DNA of 64,000 nucleotides from Myceligenerans indicum (GCF_016742955.1 NZ_JABBYC010000001.1:248001-312000); one strand, 5' to 3'; positions 1 through 8,511 are shown, counted from the first letter of the stretch. The notes: a model not told the origin generated them from the letters alone. Numbers and translations are program-made.

Positions 1-33
1 CCGTGCCCAGTCTTCCGGACGAGAGGGAGCACC

Positions 34-1674
34 ATGACCCGCACCACCAGCCGGCGAAACCTTGCGGCGCTCGCGACCGCGGTCACCGTCGGGCTGCTGC
101 TGTCCGCCTGCGGCAGCGCGGACGAGAGCACGTCGGACACCGGCCGGGGAGCACCGGTCCGCGCCGACGCCCAACTGTATGGCGAGGGTGCCGCACCCGA
201 CGGCCTGGCCGGCGCACCCGAGGCCATGGCACCCGGGGCGCCCGAGGGCTTCGCCCCCGAGACCCGTGAGCGGCCGGCGCCGTCCCAGGAGGAATACGAC
301 GACGCGCTCGAGCAGCCGTTCCAGAAGGTCGCCACGAGCCCGCTGTCCACCTTCGCCGCCGACGTCGACACGGCGTCCTACAGCAACCTGCGCCGCCAGA
401 TCGCCCAGGGGCAGGAGCCCGCGGGCGTACGGATCGAGGAGCTCGTCAACTACTTCGACTACGACCACGCCGCCCCCGGTCCGGGCGACGAGGCGCCGTT
501 CGCGGTCTCCACGGAGGTGGCCGAGGCGCCGTGGGCGCCGGACCACGACCTGGCGATGATCGGGGTGCAGGCCACCGAGGCCGTACCCACGCACGAGGGC
601 AACAACATCGTGTTCCTGCTGGACGTCTCGGGCTCGATGAACGAACCGGACAAGCTCCCGCTGCTGGCCGAGTCGTTCGCACTGCTCGCCTCGCGCCTCG
701 GCCCCCGCGACGTCGTCTCGATCGTCACCTACGCCGGTGACAACCGGGTGCTGCTCGACTCGGTTCCCGGGTCCGAGGAGGGCGTGATCACCGATGCGCT
801 GACCTCGCTCTCCGCGGGCGGTTCCACGGGAGGTGCGGCTGGGCTGGAGACGGCCTACGAGCTCGCCGCGAAGAACTTCGTCGACGGCGGCAACAACCGC
901 GTGATCCTGGCGACCGACGGGGACTTCAACGTGGGGCCGTCCACACCCCAGGAGCTCACCGCGATGGTCGAGGAGGCCCGCGAGTCCGGTGTGTACGTCT
1001 CGGTGCTCGGCTTCGGGATGTACAACCTCAAGGACAACATGATGGAGGCCATCGCCGACCACGGGAACGGCAACTACGCGTACATCGACACGATCGACGA
1101 GGCGCGCAAGGTGCTGGTGGACGAGTTCGACTCGACGATGTTCGTGGTCGCCCAGGACCTCAAGGTGCAGGTGGAGTTCAACCCGGCGGTGGTGTCCGGG
1201 TACCGGCTGATCGGCTACGACAACCGCCGTCTGGAGGACGAGGACTTCGCGGACGACACCAAGGACGCCGGCGATGTGGGTGCGGGCCACTCCGTGACGG
1301 CCTTCTACGAGATCGTCCCCGCGTCGGGGGAGGCCACCGCCGGCAACGGTCTCGAGTACCAGGACGCGACGCCGTCCGGCTCGGACGACTTCCTGACCGT
1401 GCACGTGCGCTGGAAGGAGCCGGGGGCGAGCCGCAGCGCCGAGCAGGAGTACCCCGTCGGCGCCGCCGCGTACACCCGAGAGCCGTCCACGGACTTCCGG
1501 TTCGCGTCGGCGGTGGCCGAGGCGGGACTCGTCGCCCGGGGCTCGGGGTACGCGGCGGGCGCGAGCCTGGAGTCGGCGCAGGCCCGCGCCGCCGCCGCCC
1601 TGGGCGCGGACCCGTACGGCCTCCGGGGCGAGTTCGTCGCGTTGCTGGGCAGGTATCGCGAGCTGCGAGCCTGA
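34..1674 (+). CDS. VWA-domain lipoprotein (YfbK-like)
   Basis: 546 aa. The N-terminus has a basic start, a hydrophobic stretch and a lipobox (LLSAC, Cys about 26), so it is probably a membrane-anchored lipoprotein facing outward. After a low-complexity Ala/Pro/Gly stretch comes a conserved block typical of YfbK-like proteins (FAADVDTASYSNLRR), then a von Willebrand A domain whose MIDAS motif DVSGSMN is at about residues 197-203, followed by a DUF3520-like C-terminal domain ending in RGEFVALLGRYRELR. VWA domains bind a divalent metal and protein ligands; the ligand is unknown here. A GGGAG ribosome site precedes the ATG. It is transcribed alone and convergent with the anthranilate synthase gene. 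The family call is secure; the role is not. Confidence 0.85.
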   Translation: MTRTTSRRNLAALATAVTVGLLLSACGSADESTSDTGRGAPVRADAQLYGEGAAPDGLAGAPEAMAPGAPEGFAPETRERPAPSQEEYDDALEQPFQKVATSPLSTFAADVDTASYSNLRRQIAQGQEPAGVRIEELVNYFDYDHAAPGPGDEAPFAVSTEVAEAPWAPDHDLAMIGVQATEAVPTHEGNNIVFLLDVSGSMNEPDKLPLLAESFALLASRLGPRDVVSIVTYAGDNRVLLDSVPGSEEGVITDALTSLSAGGSTGGAAGLETAYELAAKNFVDGGNNRVILATDGDFNVGPSTPQELTAMVEEARESGVYVSVLGFGMYNLKDNMMEAIADHGNGNYAYIDTIDEARKVLVDEFDSTMFVVAQDLKVQVEFNPAVVSGYRLIGYDNRRLEDEDFADDTKDAGDVGAGHSVTAFYEIVPASGEATAGNGLEYQDATPSGSDDFLTVHVRWKEPGASRSAEQEYPVGAAAYTREPSTDFRFASAVAEAGLVARGSGYAAGASLESAQARAAAALGADPYGLRGEFVALLGRYRELRA

Positions 1675-1699
1675 ACCAAGTCCCGGGCGCCGGTTCGGG

Positions 1700-3763
1700 T
1701 CATGTCGGGGACGGCTCCACCGGGACACCGAGGACGTGGCGCGCGAGGGACTCCAGGACCGTGAGGCCGTCGGCCGAGAGAACCGACTCCAGGTGGCCCT
1801 GCACCGACGCCACCCGGGAGCCGCGCAGGGCCGTGAGCACGCCGTCCGGGCCGAAGGAGGGTTCGAGGCCCAGGCGGGCCACGGGGTTGCCGGCCTTCGA
1901 CGCGTCGAGGGTCGCGAGCCGCGCACCGAAGGTGTTGTAGTAGCCGACGGCGGACGTGGTGCCGAACACGTCGGCGTCGAGCCGTACTCCCTGGCGCGGT
2001 GCGGGCAGCGCGCTGACCGGGAAGCCCGCGAGACCCGCGAGCACCTGGTGGCTCAGGCAGACCGCGAGCAGCGGCAGTCCGGCGGCGACGCGCTCGTGGA
2101 TCCTGCGGGCGATGGCCGCGATGCGCGGGTCCGCGTGGTCGCGGGGGTCGCCCGGGCCCGGGCCGAGGACGACGAGATCCTCGGCGGGCGGATCCTCCAC
2201 CGCGTCCCACCGGACCACGCGCACGTCCGCGCCGAGGTGACGCAGCTGGTGGGCGAGCATGGTCGTGAACTGGTCCTCGTGATCGACGACCAGCACGTCC
2301 CGTCCGCTCAGGAGTGACGACCGCGAGGAAGGCGGCAGTGTTCCCGCCTGCGGACGGACCCAGAAGTCCGCCAGCTGGCGATTGCGGGCTGCCAGGGCTT
2401 CGGGCACGCCCGGCTGGGCGTTCAGGTCGACGACCGTGCCGGGCCCGGCACCGCGAGCGACCAGCCCGAGCGAGGCCAGCACGCCCGACGCCTTGGCGCG
2501 GGTCTCCGCGACCTCGTGCTCGGGCACGGAGTGGCGCACGAGCGTGGCGCCCGCCGGTACGGACACGCGTCCGCCGTCGTGCAGGTAGGCCGTGCGGATG
2601 AGGATCGGTGCGTCGAGCGAGTAGCGCGTGGGAGCCGATGGCGTCCTCGCCGACCTGTCCGGCTCGAACAGCGCGAGGAACCCCGAGTAGTACCCGCGTG
2701 GACGCGTCTCGTGGCGAGTGATCACCGAGCAGGCGTTCTCCATGGGGGATCCGGTCACTGTGGGTGCGAACATCGTCAGGCGCAGGGCCTCGCGAGGGTC
2801 GAGGGAGGTGCGGCCCTCCAGCAGGTACTCGGTGTGGCTGAGCCGGGCCATCTGCTTGAGGTACGGGCCGATGATGCGCCCGCCCTCGGGGCAGAGCGCA
2901 CTCATCATCTTCATCTCCTCGTCGACCACCATGAAGAGTTCCTCGTTCTCCTTGGTGTCGCGCAGGAACTCCAGGACGCCGTCCCGGGTCGGGCCCGTCA
3001 GGGGGTGCCGGTAGGTGCCGCTGATCGGGTTCATGCGGGCCACGCCGCCGCGTATGGTCAGGTGCCGTTCGGGGGTGGCTCCGGCCAGGGAGACCGTCAC
3101 GGCACCGGGGTCCGTCCTGTCGCGGGCCGCGGTGGAGGTACCGGTGTCCGTGGCCGAGGCACCGGCGGTGGAGTCCCCGGGCTTCGTGCCTCCTGCGGGC
3201 GCGGGGGCGTGCACGGCGAAGGTCCAGTACGAACCGACCTCGTGGGTGAGCAGAGCGCGGAACCACGAGGCCAGCGCGGGGACGGGCGCCGCGCCGGTGC
3301 GGGCCTCGAACCGGCGCATCACGACGAAGTTGGCGCCCGCGCCCTGACCGATCTCGTCGTCGATCACGTGCCGCACGATGGTCGCGTACTCCTCGTCGTC
3401 GATGTCGAAGCCGCGCGGTTCGGCCTGGACGGGCTCGGGTGGGAGGGCGGCGACGGCGTCGGGCAGCGCCACCCGTTCCGACTCGCGGACGACGAGGCAG
3501 CGAAGCGGGGCACCGTCGTCGTGCACCGTGAAGCCGCGCTCGTGGGCCTGGCGGAACGGGACGACGGCGAGCACCGGGGCGCCGTCGAGCGGGATGTCGT
3601 GGAGCAGTTCCGCGTCGACCACCTCGCCGGTGAGTACCTCGACCTCGGTGCTGCCGTGCCGGCGCAGGAGGGCGAACGGGAGCGACCCGTCCGAGGCGAG
3701 GACACGGTCGAGGAGAGGGTGCCGGGTGGCGCCGGCGGGTGTGGGGACGGAGATGTGGGACAT
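1700..3763 (-). CDS. trpEG: Fused anthranilate synthase (TrpE-TrpG fusion, PhzE-like)
   Basis: 687 aa from the ATG at 3763; an upstream in-frame ATG is unlikely because it falls in the attenuator region. Residues to about 455 form a chorismate-binding domain (NPISGTYRHP, ENEELFMVVDEEMKMMSALC, GPYLKQMARLSHTEYLLEG). From about 480 there is a class I glutamine amidotransferase with the nucleophile in LLAVCLSHQ (about 567) and the His-Glu pair in SVQGHLES (about 655). It should convert chorismate plus glutamine to anthranilate; the sequence signature is of the PhzE/TrpEG type, so aminodeoxyisochorismate synthesis is an alternative. The Trp-rich leader just upstream argues for tryptophan supply. 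No other trp or phenazine genes are nearby. The VCLSHQ and QGHLES variants of the usual VCLGHQ and QFHPES keep the catalytic residues. Confidence 0.88.
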   Translation of the reverse strand: MSHISVPTPAGATRHPLLDRVLASDGSLPFALLRRHGSTEVEVLTGEVVDAELLHDIPLDGAPVLAVVPFRQAHERGFTVHDDGAPLRCLVVRESERVALPDAVAALPPEPVQAEPRGFDIDDEEYATIVRHVIDDEIGQGAGANFVVMRRFEARTGAAPVPALASWFRALLTHEVGSYWTFAVHAPAPAGGTKPGDSTAGASATDTGTSTAARDRTDPGAVTVSLAGATPERHLTIRGGVARMNPISGTYRHPLTGPTRDGVLEFLRDTKENEELFMVVDEEMKMMSALCPEGGRIIGPYLKQMARLSHTEYLLEGRTSLDPREALRLTMFAPTVTGSPMENACSVITRHETRPRGYYSGFLALFEPDRSARTPSAPTRYSLDAPILIRTAYLHDGGRVSVPAGATLVRHSVPEHEVAETRAKASGVLASLGLVARGAGPGTVVDLNAQPGVPEALAARNRQLADFWVRPQAGTLPPSSRSSLLSGRDVLVVDHEDQFTTMLAHQLRHLGADVRVVRWDAVEDPPAEDLVVLGPGPGDPRDHADPRIAAIARRIHERVAAGLPLLAVCLSHQVLAGLAGFPVSALPAPRQGVRLDADVFGTTSAVGYYNTFGARLATLDASKAGNPVARLGLEPSFGPDGVLTALRGSRVASVQGHLESVLSADGLTVLESLARHVLGVPVEPSPT

Positions 3764-3823
3764 GCGTGGGCCTCTCGGGTCGGGATGCCCGCCCCGGCCC
3801 GGGAAACGTCGTGGGAACACGCG

Positions 3824-3850
3824 ACGACCGCCCCGGAGCGAGGCGGTCGT
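3824..3850 (-). terminator. Attenuator hairpin of the trp leader
   Basis: A perfect 9-bp stem (ggcggtcgt at 3842-3850 with acgaccgcc at 3824-3832) with a 9-nt loop lies between the leader peptide and trpEG. It is followed in the transcript by CGCGUGUUCCC rather than a clean U-run. It is placed to act as the 3:4 terminator. Its 5' arm (CCGCC, 3846-3842) can instead pair with GGCGG (3881-3877) downstream of the Trp codons, giving an antiterminator. Confidence 0.72.
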
Positions 3851-3874
3851 GGACGTGTGGGTGATGCGTCGCGA

Positions 3875-3893
3875 GCCCGCCTAGTCGGCGGGC
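3875..3893 (-). promoter_or_regulatory. trp leader 1:2 hairpin overlapping the leader stop codon
   Basis: GCCCGCC and GGCGGGC (3887-3893 with 3875-3881) form a 7-bp stem around the leader stop codon. A ribosome stalled on the Trp codons at 3893-3898 would cover its first arm and free the second arm to pair with the 5' arm of the terminator. When tryptophan is plentiful the stem forms and the terminator is left intact. The pairing was worked out by hand, without folding energies. Confidence 0.6.
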
Positions 3894-3925
3894 CACCAGT
3901 CCTGGCAGGTCAGATGCGACGTCAT
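3881..3925 (-). CDS. trpL: trp leader peptide
   Basis: A 14-residue ORF, MTSHLTCQDWWPAD, with two adjacent Trp codons (3893-3898) placed 118 nt upstream of the anthranilate synthase start. Trp-rich leader peptides ahead of trpE(G) are known from Streptomyces and rhizobia. The ribosome should stall at the Trp codons when charged tRNA-Trp is scarce and so steer the downstream hairpins. The upstream promoter puts the predicted transcription start at or one base from the ATG, so the leader would be translated as a leaderless mRNA. No Shine-Dalgarno sequence is present, which fits. Confidence 0.82.
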   Translation of the reverse strand: MTSHLTCQDWWPAD

Positions 3926-3932
3926 GGCCGGA

Positions 3933-3961
3933 ACGTTAGCCGCAGGCGTTGGGGGTGTCCA
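3933..3961 (-). promoter_or_regulatory. Promoter of the trp leader-trpEG transcript
   Basis: On the minus strand, TGGACA (3961-3956) and TAACGT (3938-3933) are separated by exactly 17 nt, a good housekeeping-sigma match. Seven nt separate the -10 box from the leader ATG at 3925, which predicts a leaderless start. Confidence 0.68.
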
Positions 3962-4008
3962 CCGGGGGTCCGATGCGCGAGACGCCGTGTCGCCGAGGTG
4001 TGCCGGCC

Positions 4009-4446
4009 TCACCGGCGCCTCAGATCGTCCTGGGCGAGGGGACGGACGCCGTCGGCCGTGGCGAGGAAGAACCCGGCGACGCCGATCCTCACCTCGGCAG
4101 CGGCGGCGTGCAGTGCAGCATGCCACGCCCGGTCGGAGTCTCTGACCGCCTCGGCTCCTGGCCGCTCCAGCATGAGAACCGTGCTCGCTCCGCTGACGGC
4201 GCCGAGGACCGTGGCCCAGAGATAGCCGAGGCGGGCGACGAACGGTAGCTCCGGGTCGGCGGGCAGGTCGTGGAAGGGGACGACGGCGGGCAGCATACGG
4301 CGCTCGGAGTCCAGCATGGCGAACCAGAGCGATCTTTCGCGCGGGAGGACGTCCTGGTGCAGGAACTCGGCGAGCGCGAGCAGCGACTCGTCGTCGTTCA
4401 GGCACGTTCCGGGCTTGATGGGAGCGATGAATGTCATGCAATCCAT
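4009..4446 (-). CDS. Hypothetical protein, 145 aa
   Basis: I do not recognise this protein. It is a small, mildly acidic, mostly helical-looking protein without a signal peptide. There is one moderately hydrophobic stretch (LGYLWATVLGAVSGASTVLML, about residues 73-93) that could be a single membrane segment or a buried helix. An alternative start is the second Met (MTFIAPIKPG, three codons in). It is transcribed in the same direction as the trp leader, which has its own promoter just downstream, so co-transcription is not required. It is divergent from the kinase fusion gene. Codon use and the long open frame in this GC-rich context support a real gene. Confidence 0.6.
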   Translation of the reverse strand: MDCMTFIAPIKPGTCLNDDESLLALAEFLHQDVLPRERSLWFAMLDSERRMLPAVVPFHDLPADPELPFVARLGYLWATVLGAVSGASTVLMLERPGAEAVRDSDRAWHAALHAAAAEVRIGVAGFFLATADGVRPLAQDDLRRR

Positions 4447-4560
4447 GATGAAGCGATGTGATCATCAGTGAGACTGTTTATCCACAGGTTGTGAGTGTGT
4501 CCGGATTGCTAACCGTGTCTTCGACGCCTGAGATGCCGGAGTGTGTCGTAGCCTCATGGC

Positions 4561-6228
4561 ATGGCGCGAGAGACCCCGTATCAGCCTGGCCGGAAACCTT
4601 TGACCTGCTGGTTCGCCGGTCTTGCCACGCTGGATGTGATCCATCGAGCGCCCCGGCCCGAGCGCGATCAGAAAGTGACCGCTTCACGTCAGGACGTCGC
4701 CGCAGGTGGGCCCGCGGCGAACGCGGCGGTGACGGCGGCCGCACTGGGAGTGCGGGCCGTCCTGGTCACGGCCCTGGGAAACAGTGCCGTGGGCAGGGCG
4801 GCGCGGGCGGACCTGGAGCAGCAGGGTGTGGAGGTGCATGACGTCGCCCGGGCCGGCCACGACCTGGCGGTGTCCGCGGTTCTGGTGGACGACGACACCG
4901 GCGAGCGGTCCGTCGTCTCCGCCGACGGTGCCCTGGCGCAGGTCCCCGGGCCGGAACCAGAGGTTCTTGCCGGCCTTCCGGCACCCGACGTGGTGTTGCT
5001 CGACGGGCACCACCCCAGCATCGCCCGGACGGTGCTCGCCCACGCCCGGCAGCTTCGGCCGCGGCCCCTGATCCTGCTCGACGCGGGCAGGTGGCGGCCG
5101 GTGTTCGAGGATCTGCTGCCCGAGGCCGACGTCATCGCGTGCTCGGCGGCCTTCCGCGTCCCCGACGGTCAGGAGGGCTGGTACGCGGGCCTGCGTGGGG
5201 CGACGGTGGTGACGCATGGTCCGGCACCCGTCGACTGGCGCTGCGGCGGGGTGGACGGGGTGGTCGAGGTGCCGACGGTGGCGTCCGTGGACACACTCGG
5301 CGCGGGCGATGCCTTCCACGGTGCTCTCGCGGTCACGCTGGCTCAGGGCGCACGGCTCCCCGAGGCGTGCGCGGACGCGGTGCGGGTGGCCTCGTTGCGC
5401 GTGCAACACCTCGGGCCGCGCGAGTGGCTGAGCCTTCTCGGTGGGACGGGGCGGACCGGCACGGACCACGAGACGCCGGGCGGCGTCGCCGGCCCGGCCG
5501 CCGCGGCACGGGGGCCGGTCCCTGCGGCGGTAGGCCCGACACCGGCCGCCGAAGGCTCCTCCGCAGAGGGGCCTCGGGCAGCCGGTGCCGGGTGGCAGGT
5601 GCCCGAGCACCTCGTCGAGCGGGCGCGCCGCCTGGTGGACGGCGTCGCGGGTGAGGGCCGTGCCGTCCTTGGCGTCACCGGTCCGCCGGGCGCCGGGAAG
5701 TCGACGCTCGCCGCCGGGCTGGCCGCCGCGCTGGGCCCGGAGCGCGCCGTGGTGGTGGGGATGGACGGGTTCCACCTCGCCAACTCCGTGCTGGAGGCGC
5801 GGGGGAGCCGGGAGCGCAAAGGGGCCATCGACACCTTCGACGACGCCGGGTACGCCGACCTGATCCGGCGCCTCGCGACCGCGCGCGCGGGCGATGCCCC
5901 GATCCTGGCTCCGGAGTTCCGGAGGGAGCTCGAGGAGCCGATCGCGGGTGCCGTCGTCGTGCCCCCCGAGGTGCCGCTCGTGATCACCGAGGGGAACTAC
6001 CTCCTCGCGGAAACCGGGCAATGGCCCCGAGCCCGTGCGCACCTGACCGAGGTCTGGTACGTGGATCTGCCCGACGACGTCCGGCTGGAGCGCCTGACCG
6101 CCAGGCACCACTCCCACGGCAAGACGCAGGAGGCGGCGCGTGCCTGGGCTCACGGCTCGGACCAGCGCAACGCCGAGGTGGTTGCGGCGACACGGCGCAA
6201 TGCGGACCTGTGCGTCACGCTCGAGTGA
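4561..6228 (+). CDS. PfkB carbohydrate kinase fused to a P-loop nucleoside/sugar kinase
   Basis: 555 aa with two kinases in one chain. Residues 1-300 are a PfkB/ribokinase-fold kinase: GGPAANAAVTAAALG near the start and the signature DTLGAGDAFHG (about 244) with the catalytic Asp. After an Ala/Gly/Pro-rich linker (about 305-345), residues 350-555 are a P-loop kinase of the uridine/pantothenate/FrcK-like type, with Walker A GPPGAGKST (about 374-382), the substrate loop GMDGFHL and the ITEGNYLL strand. The substrates cannot be named from sequence. Both active sites look intact, so two successive or parallel phosphorylations are possible. The ATG follows TAGCCT by 6 nt and has no Shine-Dalgarno sequence, suggesting a leaderless transcript. 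Confidence 0.83.
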   Translation: MARETPYQPGRKPLTCWFAGLATLDVIHRAPRPERDQKVTASRQDVAAGGPAANAAVTAAALGVRAVLVTALGNSAVGRAARADLEQQGVEVHDVARAGHDLAVSAVLVDDDTGERSVVSADGALAQVPGPEPEVLAGLPAPDVVLLDGHHPSIARTVLAHARQLRPRPLILLDAGRWRPVFEDLLPEADVIACSAAFRVPDGQEGWYAGLRGATVVTHGPAPVDWRCGGVDGVVEVPTVASVDTLGAGDAFHGALAVTLAQGARLPEACADAVRVASLRVQHLGPREWLSLLGGTGRTGTDHETPGGVAGPAAAARGPVPAAVGPTPAAEGSSAEGPRAAGAGWQVPEHLVERARRLVDGVAGEGRAVLGVTGPPGAGKSTLAAGLAAALGPERAVVVGMDGFHLANSVLEARGSRERKGAIDTFDDAGYADLIRRLATARAGDAPILAPEFRRELEEPIAGAVVVPPEVPLVITEGNYLLAETGQWPRARAHLTEVWYVDLPDDVRLERLTARHHSHGKTQEAARAWAHGSDQRNAEVVAATRRNADLCVTLE

Positions 6229-6275
6229 GCAGTGGCCGCAGGGCCGTTCGCCGCGGATCCCGGCGCACATCGGCC

Positions 6276-6809
6276 TCAGCCGAGTTCGAGACAGGTGACT
6301 CTCCAGGCACCATGCCGGCCTTCCAGGCGGACGGCGGCGGCGCGGACCCGTTCGCCGTCGTGCAGCACGACCGTGGCTTCTGCCGACGCCGTCCCGAGCC
6401 GGACGAGACGCACTCGGCGGACCCCCACGCGCCGTGACGCGGGCCGCCGTCCGGTCCGCGCGCCACTCATCAGCCGTTCTCGGGCCACGAGCTGGTCGTA
6501 GACCTGGGCCGAGGTCCATCGCGCGAGCTGGTTCGCGGGCCGCTCGCCACGCAGCACCTCGATCGCGGCGCGGGCGACGCGGCAGACGAGCGCGGTGGGG
6601 TCGGGCAGATCGGGCTGCGGTTCCGGGACGCGGCGGTCGTCGATCTGGCTCAGCAGCTCGGTGGCGCGCGCGATGTCGGGGTCGGAGCCGCCGAGCTGCA
6701 CCTTCCGCAAGGTGCGACGAGGCTCCTCGATGACGGGTGCGGCGGGCCGGCGGGGACGGGGTACACCTCGCGTACGTACCTGCTGCGGAGGGCCCGCGAC
6801 GGCCGTCAT
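6276..6809 (-). CDS. Rv3235-family protein (DUF6459-like)
   Basis: 177 aa. A basic, Pro/Arg-rich N-terminus is followed by a conserved C-terminal alpha/beta domain (ALVCRVARAAIEVLRGERPANQLARWTS, then VRRVRLVRLGTASAEATVVL and WRVTCLELG) that matches the actinobacterial Rv3235 family of unknown function. In that family the domain often sits near SecA or envelope genes. Its start codon overlaps the stop of the LysM gene by 4 nt (6806-6809), so the two are translationally coupled. No membrane segment or signal peptide is seen. Confidence 0.72.
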   Translation of the reverse strand: MTAVAGPPQQVRTRGVPRPRRPAAPVIEEPRRTLRKVQLGGSDPDIARATELLSQIDDRRVPEPQPDLPDPTALVCRVARAAIEVLRGERPANQLARWTSAQVYDQLVARERLMSGARTGRRPASRRVGVRRVRLVRLGTASAEATVVLHDGERVRAAAVRLEGRHGAWRVTCLELG

Positions 6810-7699
6810 GACCGTGCCCCCAGGGACCGCGGGTCCGGTGCGTGCAGCACCGTTCCCGGCTGGATGAGGTCAGGGTCGGGGCCGATCGTCTTCCGGTTCG
6901 CGGTGTGCCAGGCCGCGACCTCGACGGCGACACGTGCGGCATCGGGCGAGTCCGATGCCGGGCTCTCCGATCGGAGGTGCGCGGCCGCGATCCACCACAG
7001 GGTGTCGCCCACCTCCACGATCACCGGAGCCGCGCCGTTCCGCGTGCCGCCGTCCTGCGCGCTCCGGTCGACCCGGCGGGTGCGTTCCGGGTCCCGCGCG
7101 CGGCCGGAGCCGAGCGGCCGCGTGCCCACGTGGCGGGTGTTCGCGGCCGGTTGCCCGGGCCGGGACAGGTCCGTGGCAGCAGGGTCGGTGCCACTTCCGG
7201 CCGGCCCGCCTGTGGCCGTCCGGCTTGTGGCCGGGTGGTCCGTGGCCGGGTGGTCCGTTGTCGGCTGCCAGCCGAGGTCGAGTACGACTCCGGGCGGTGC
7301 CGGATCCGGCCCGGCCCCGGCTGTCGTCGCCGCGAGGGCGCCCGGCGCCGCGATGCCGACACCGACGCCTGCCGTGATGACCGCACCGGCCATCCGGCGC
7401 ACGAGCCGGGGAGCGCAGCGGGAGAGGAAGGCTCGTCCGGAACGCCAGTCCCGTCCCGCTCCGCGGCTCACCGCGTACAACAGCCCGACGACGGCTGCGA
7501 GTGCCACCCATGCGGCGCAGAGTGAGGCCCCTGCCTCGATCACGAGTTCGAGGCTGCCATCGATCGTGACCACTCCCTCTCGCCAGACGTGCGTGGCACG
7601 GACCGCGAGCGTACTCGCGGCGGTCAGCGCTCCCAGTGCGATCGCACCCAGTGCGGCCGGATGCGTTCCTGGCCGCAGGTCAACCTCTGTCAACGCCAT
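6806..7699 (-). CDS. LysM-domain membrane protein
   Basis: 297 aa from the ATG at 7699; a longer start at 7747 is possible, but a GGGGGTA ribosome site favours this one. Two or three hydrophobic segments lie in the first 140 residues (around AALGAIALGALTAASTLAV, LCAAWVALAAVVGLLYAVS and AGAVITAGVGVGIAAPGALA). They are followed by a long Pro/Thr/Gly-rich spacer and a C-terminal LysM repeat (VGDTLWWIAAAHL ... LIQPGTVLHAP). LysM binds peptidoglycan or chitin-like glycans, so the protein probably links membrane and cell wall. It is the first gene of a coupled pair with the Rv3235-like gene and diverges from the gene at 7842. Confidence 0.8.
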   Translation of the reverse strand: MALTEVDLRPGTHPAALGAIALGALTAASTLAVRATHVWREGVVTIDGSLELVIEAGASLCAAWVALAAVVGLLYAVSRGAGRDWRSGRAFLSRCAPRLVRRMAGAVITAGVGVGIAAPGALAATTAGAGPDPAPPGVVLDLGWQPTTDHPATDHPATSRTATGGPAGSGTDPAATDLSRPGQPAANTRHVGTRPLGSGRARDPERTRRVDRSAQDGGTRNGAAPVIVEVGDTLWWIAAAHLRSESPASDSPDAARVAVEVAAWHTANRKTIGPDPDLIQPGTVLHAPDPRSLGARS

Positions 7700-7841
7700 G
7701 AAGTACCCCCTGTCAGCCCAAGGGCGGATCAAAATCTGAATCAGCACCCTATGGATGGCTCTTGATGTTGGTATTGAACATCAGGGCGCAAAGGCCGTCC
7801 ACCGATGGGCGGAGAGGCTGTGGATAGCGCAGAGTGAGCCC

Positions 7842-8399
7842 ATGAATCCGTCGGATGCCCGCTGGTCGAATCTCGCGGCCGACCTCGATGCCCTTGCCGA
7901 TGCGCATGACGCCGCCGAGTCGGATGCCATGGTCGCCGAGCTGACGCGCGCCGAGCATGCGACGATCTCCCTCGCCGATCGGCTGCGGGCGGCCGTGGGT
8001 GGGGCCGTGGTGGTTGACCTCGCGGACGGCGAGCCGGTGCGTGGCGTCGTGCGTGAGGCCGCGGCCACGTGGCTTCTCCTGCAGGGGGCGGCGAGAACTC
8101 CCGCGCGACACCTGGTCCCGCTTGCCGCGATCGACGGTCTCTCGGGGTTGGGGCCGGGCTCTGTCCCGGCAGTTCACCGGGAGCCGGCGATCACGACCCT
8201 GCTGCGCGGCATGCAGCGTGACCGGCGGATCGTGCTCGTGCGGACCCGGGGGCGGGAGTCCCGCGGCCGCATCGCTCGGGTGGGCGCCGACCACCTGGAC
8301 CTGGAGGTGCTGGACGGCGGCTACCGGGATGGGCGGGTGGTGCCGTTCGCCGCGCTGCTCTGCGTGAGCCACGCGCCGCCGGGTGTGGAGCGTTCGTGA
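7842..8399 (+). CDS. Hypothetical protein with two Sm-like beta repeats
   Basis: 185 aa starting at MNPSDARW; a longer frame upstream (from 7755) has no good start. I do not recognise the family. Residues about 55-85 (AVVVDLADGEPVRGVVREAA) and 130-160 (RIVLVRTRGRESRGRIARVG) share the pattern of hydrophobic strand, Gly, Gly, hydrophobic strand seen in the Sm/LSm fold, with a helical N-terminal part before them. A nucleic-acid-binding role is therefore possible but unproven. It lies between an envelope (LysM) gene and a small HTH gene and is convergent with the latter, with a hairpin between them. Confidence 0.62.
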   Translation: MNPSDARWSNLAADLDALADAHDAAESDAMVAELTRAEHATISLADRLRAAVGGAVVVDLADGEPVRGVVREAAATWLLLQGAARTPARHLVPLAAIDGLSGLGPGSVPAVHREPAITTLLRGMQRDRRIVLVRTRGRESRGRIARVGADHLDLEVLDGGYRDGRVVPFAALLCVSHAPPGVERS

Positions 8400-8511
8400 C
8401 GGCGGCGGCCGGGAGCCGCGCTGCCGTGCCCGTTCCCGCCGCACAAGCACTCTGCCCGGGCTTCGCGCCCTGTAGGGCCGCCGACGCCGGGGTCAGGTTC
8501 CGGAATCACGA

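Noticed and set aside
1305..3896. An 863-codon frame overlapping trpEG and the VWA gene
   Set aside because: Same-strand shadow of trpEG in another frame, Arg/Pro/Gly-rich, no recognisable domain.
4478..4487. Origin of replication, from DnaA-box-like motif
   Set aside because: Only isolated boxes, no cluster, no dnaA/dnaN nearby and no AT-rich unwinding region.
4684..6942. A 752-codon frame antisense to the kinase fusion
   Set aside because: Low-complexity shadow; both kinase domains on the plus strand have intact motifs.
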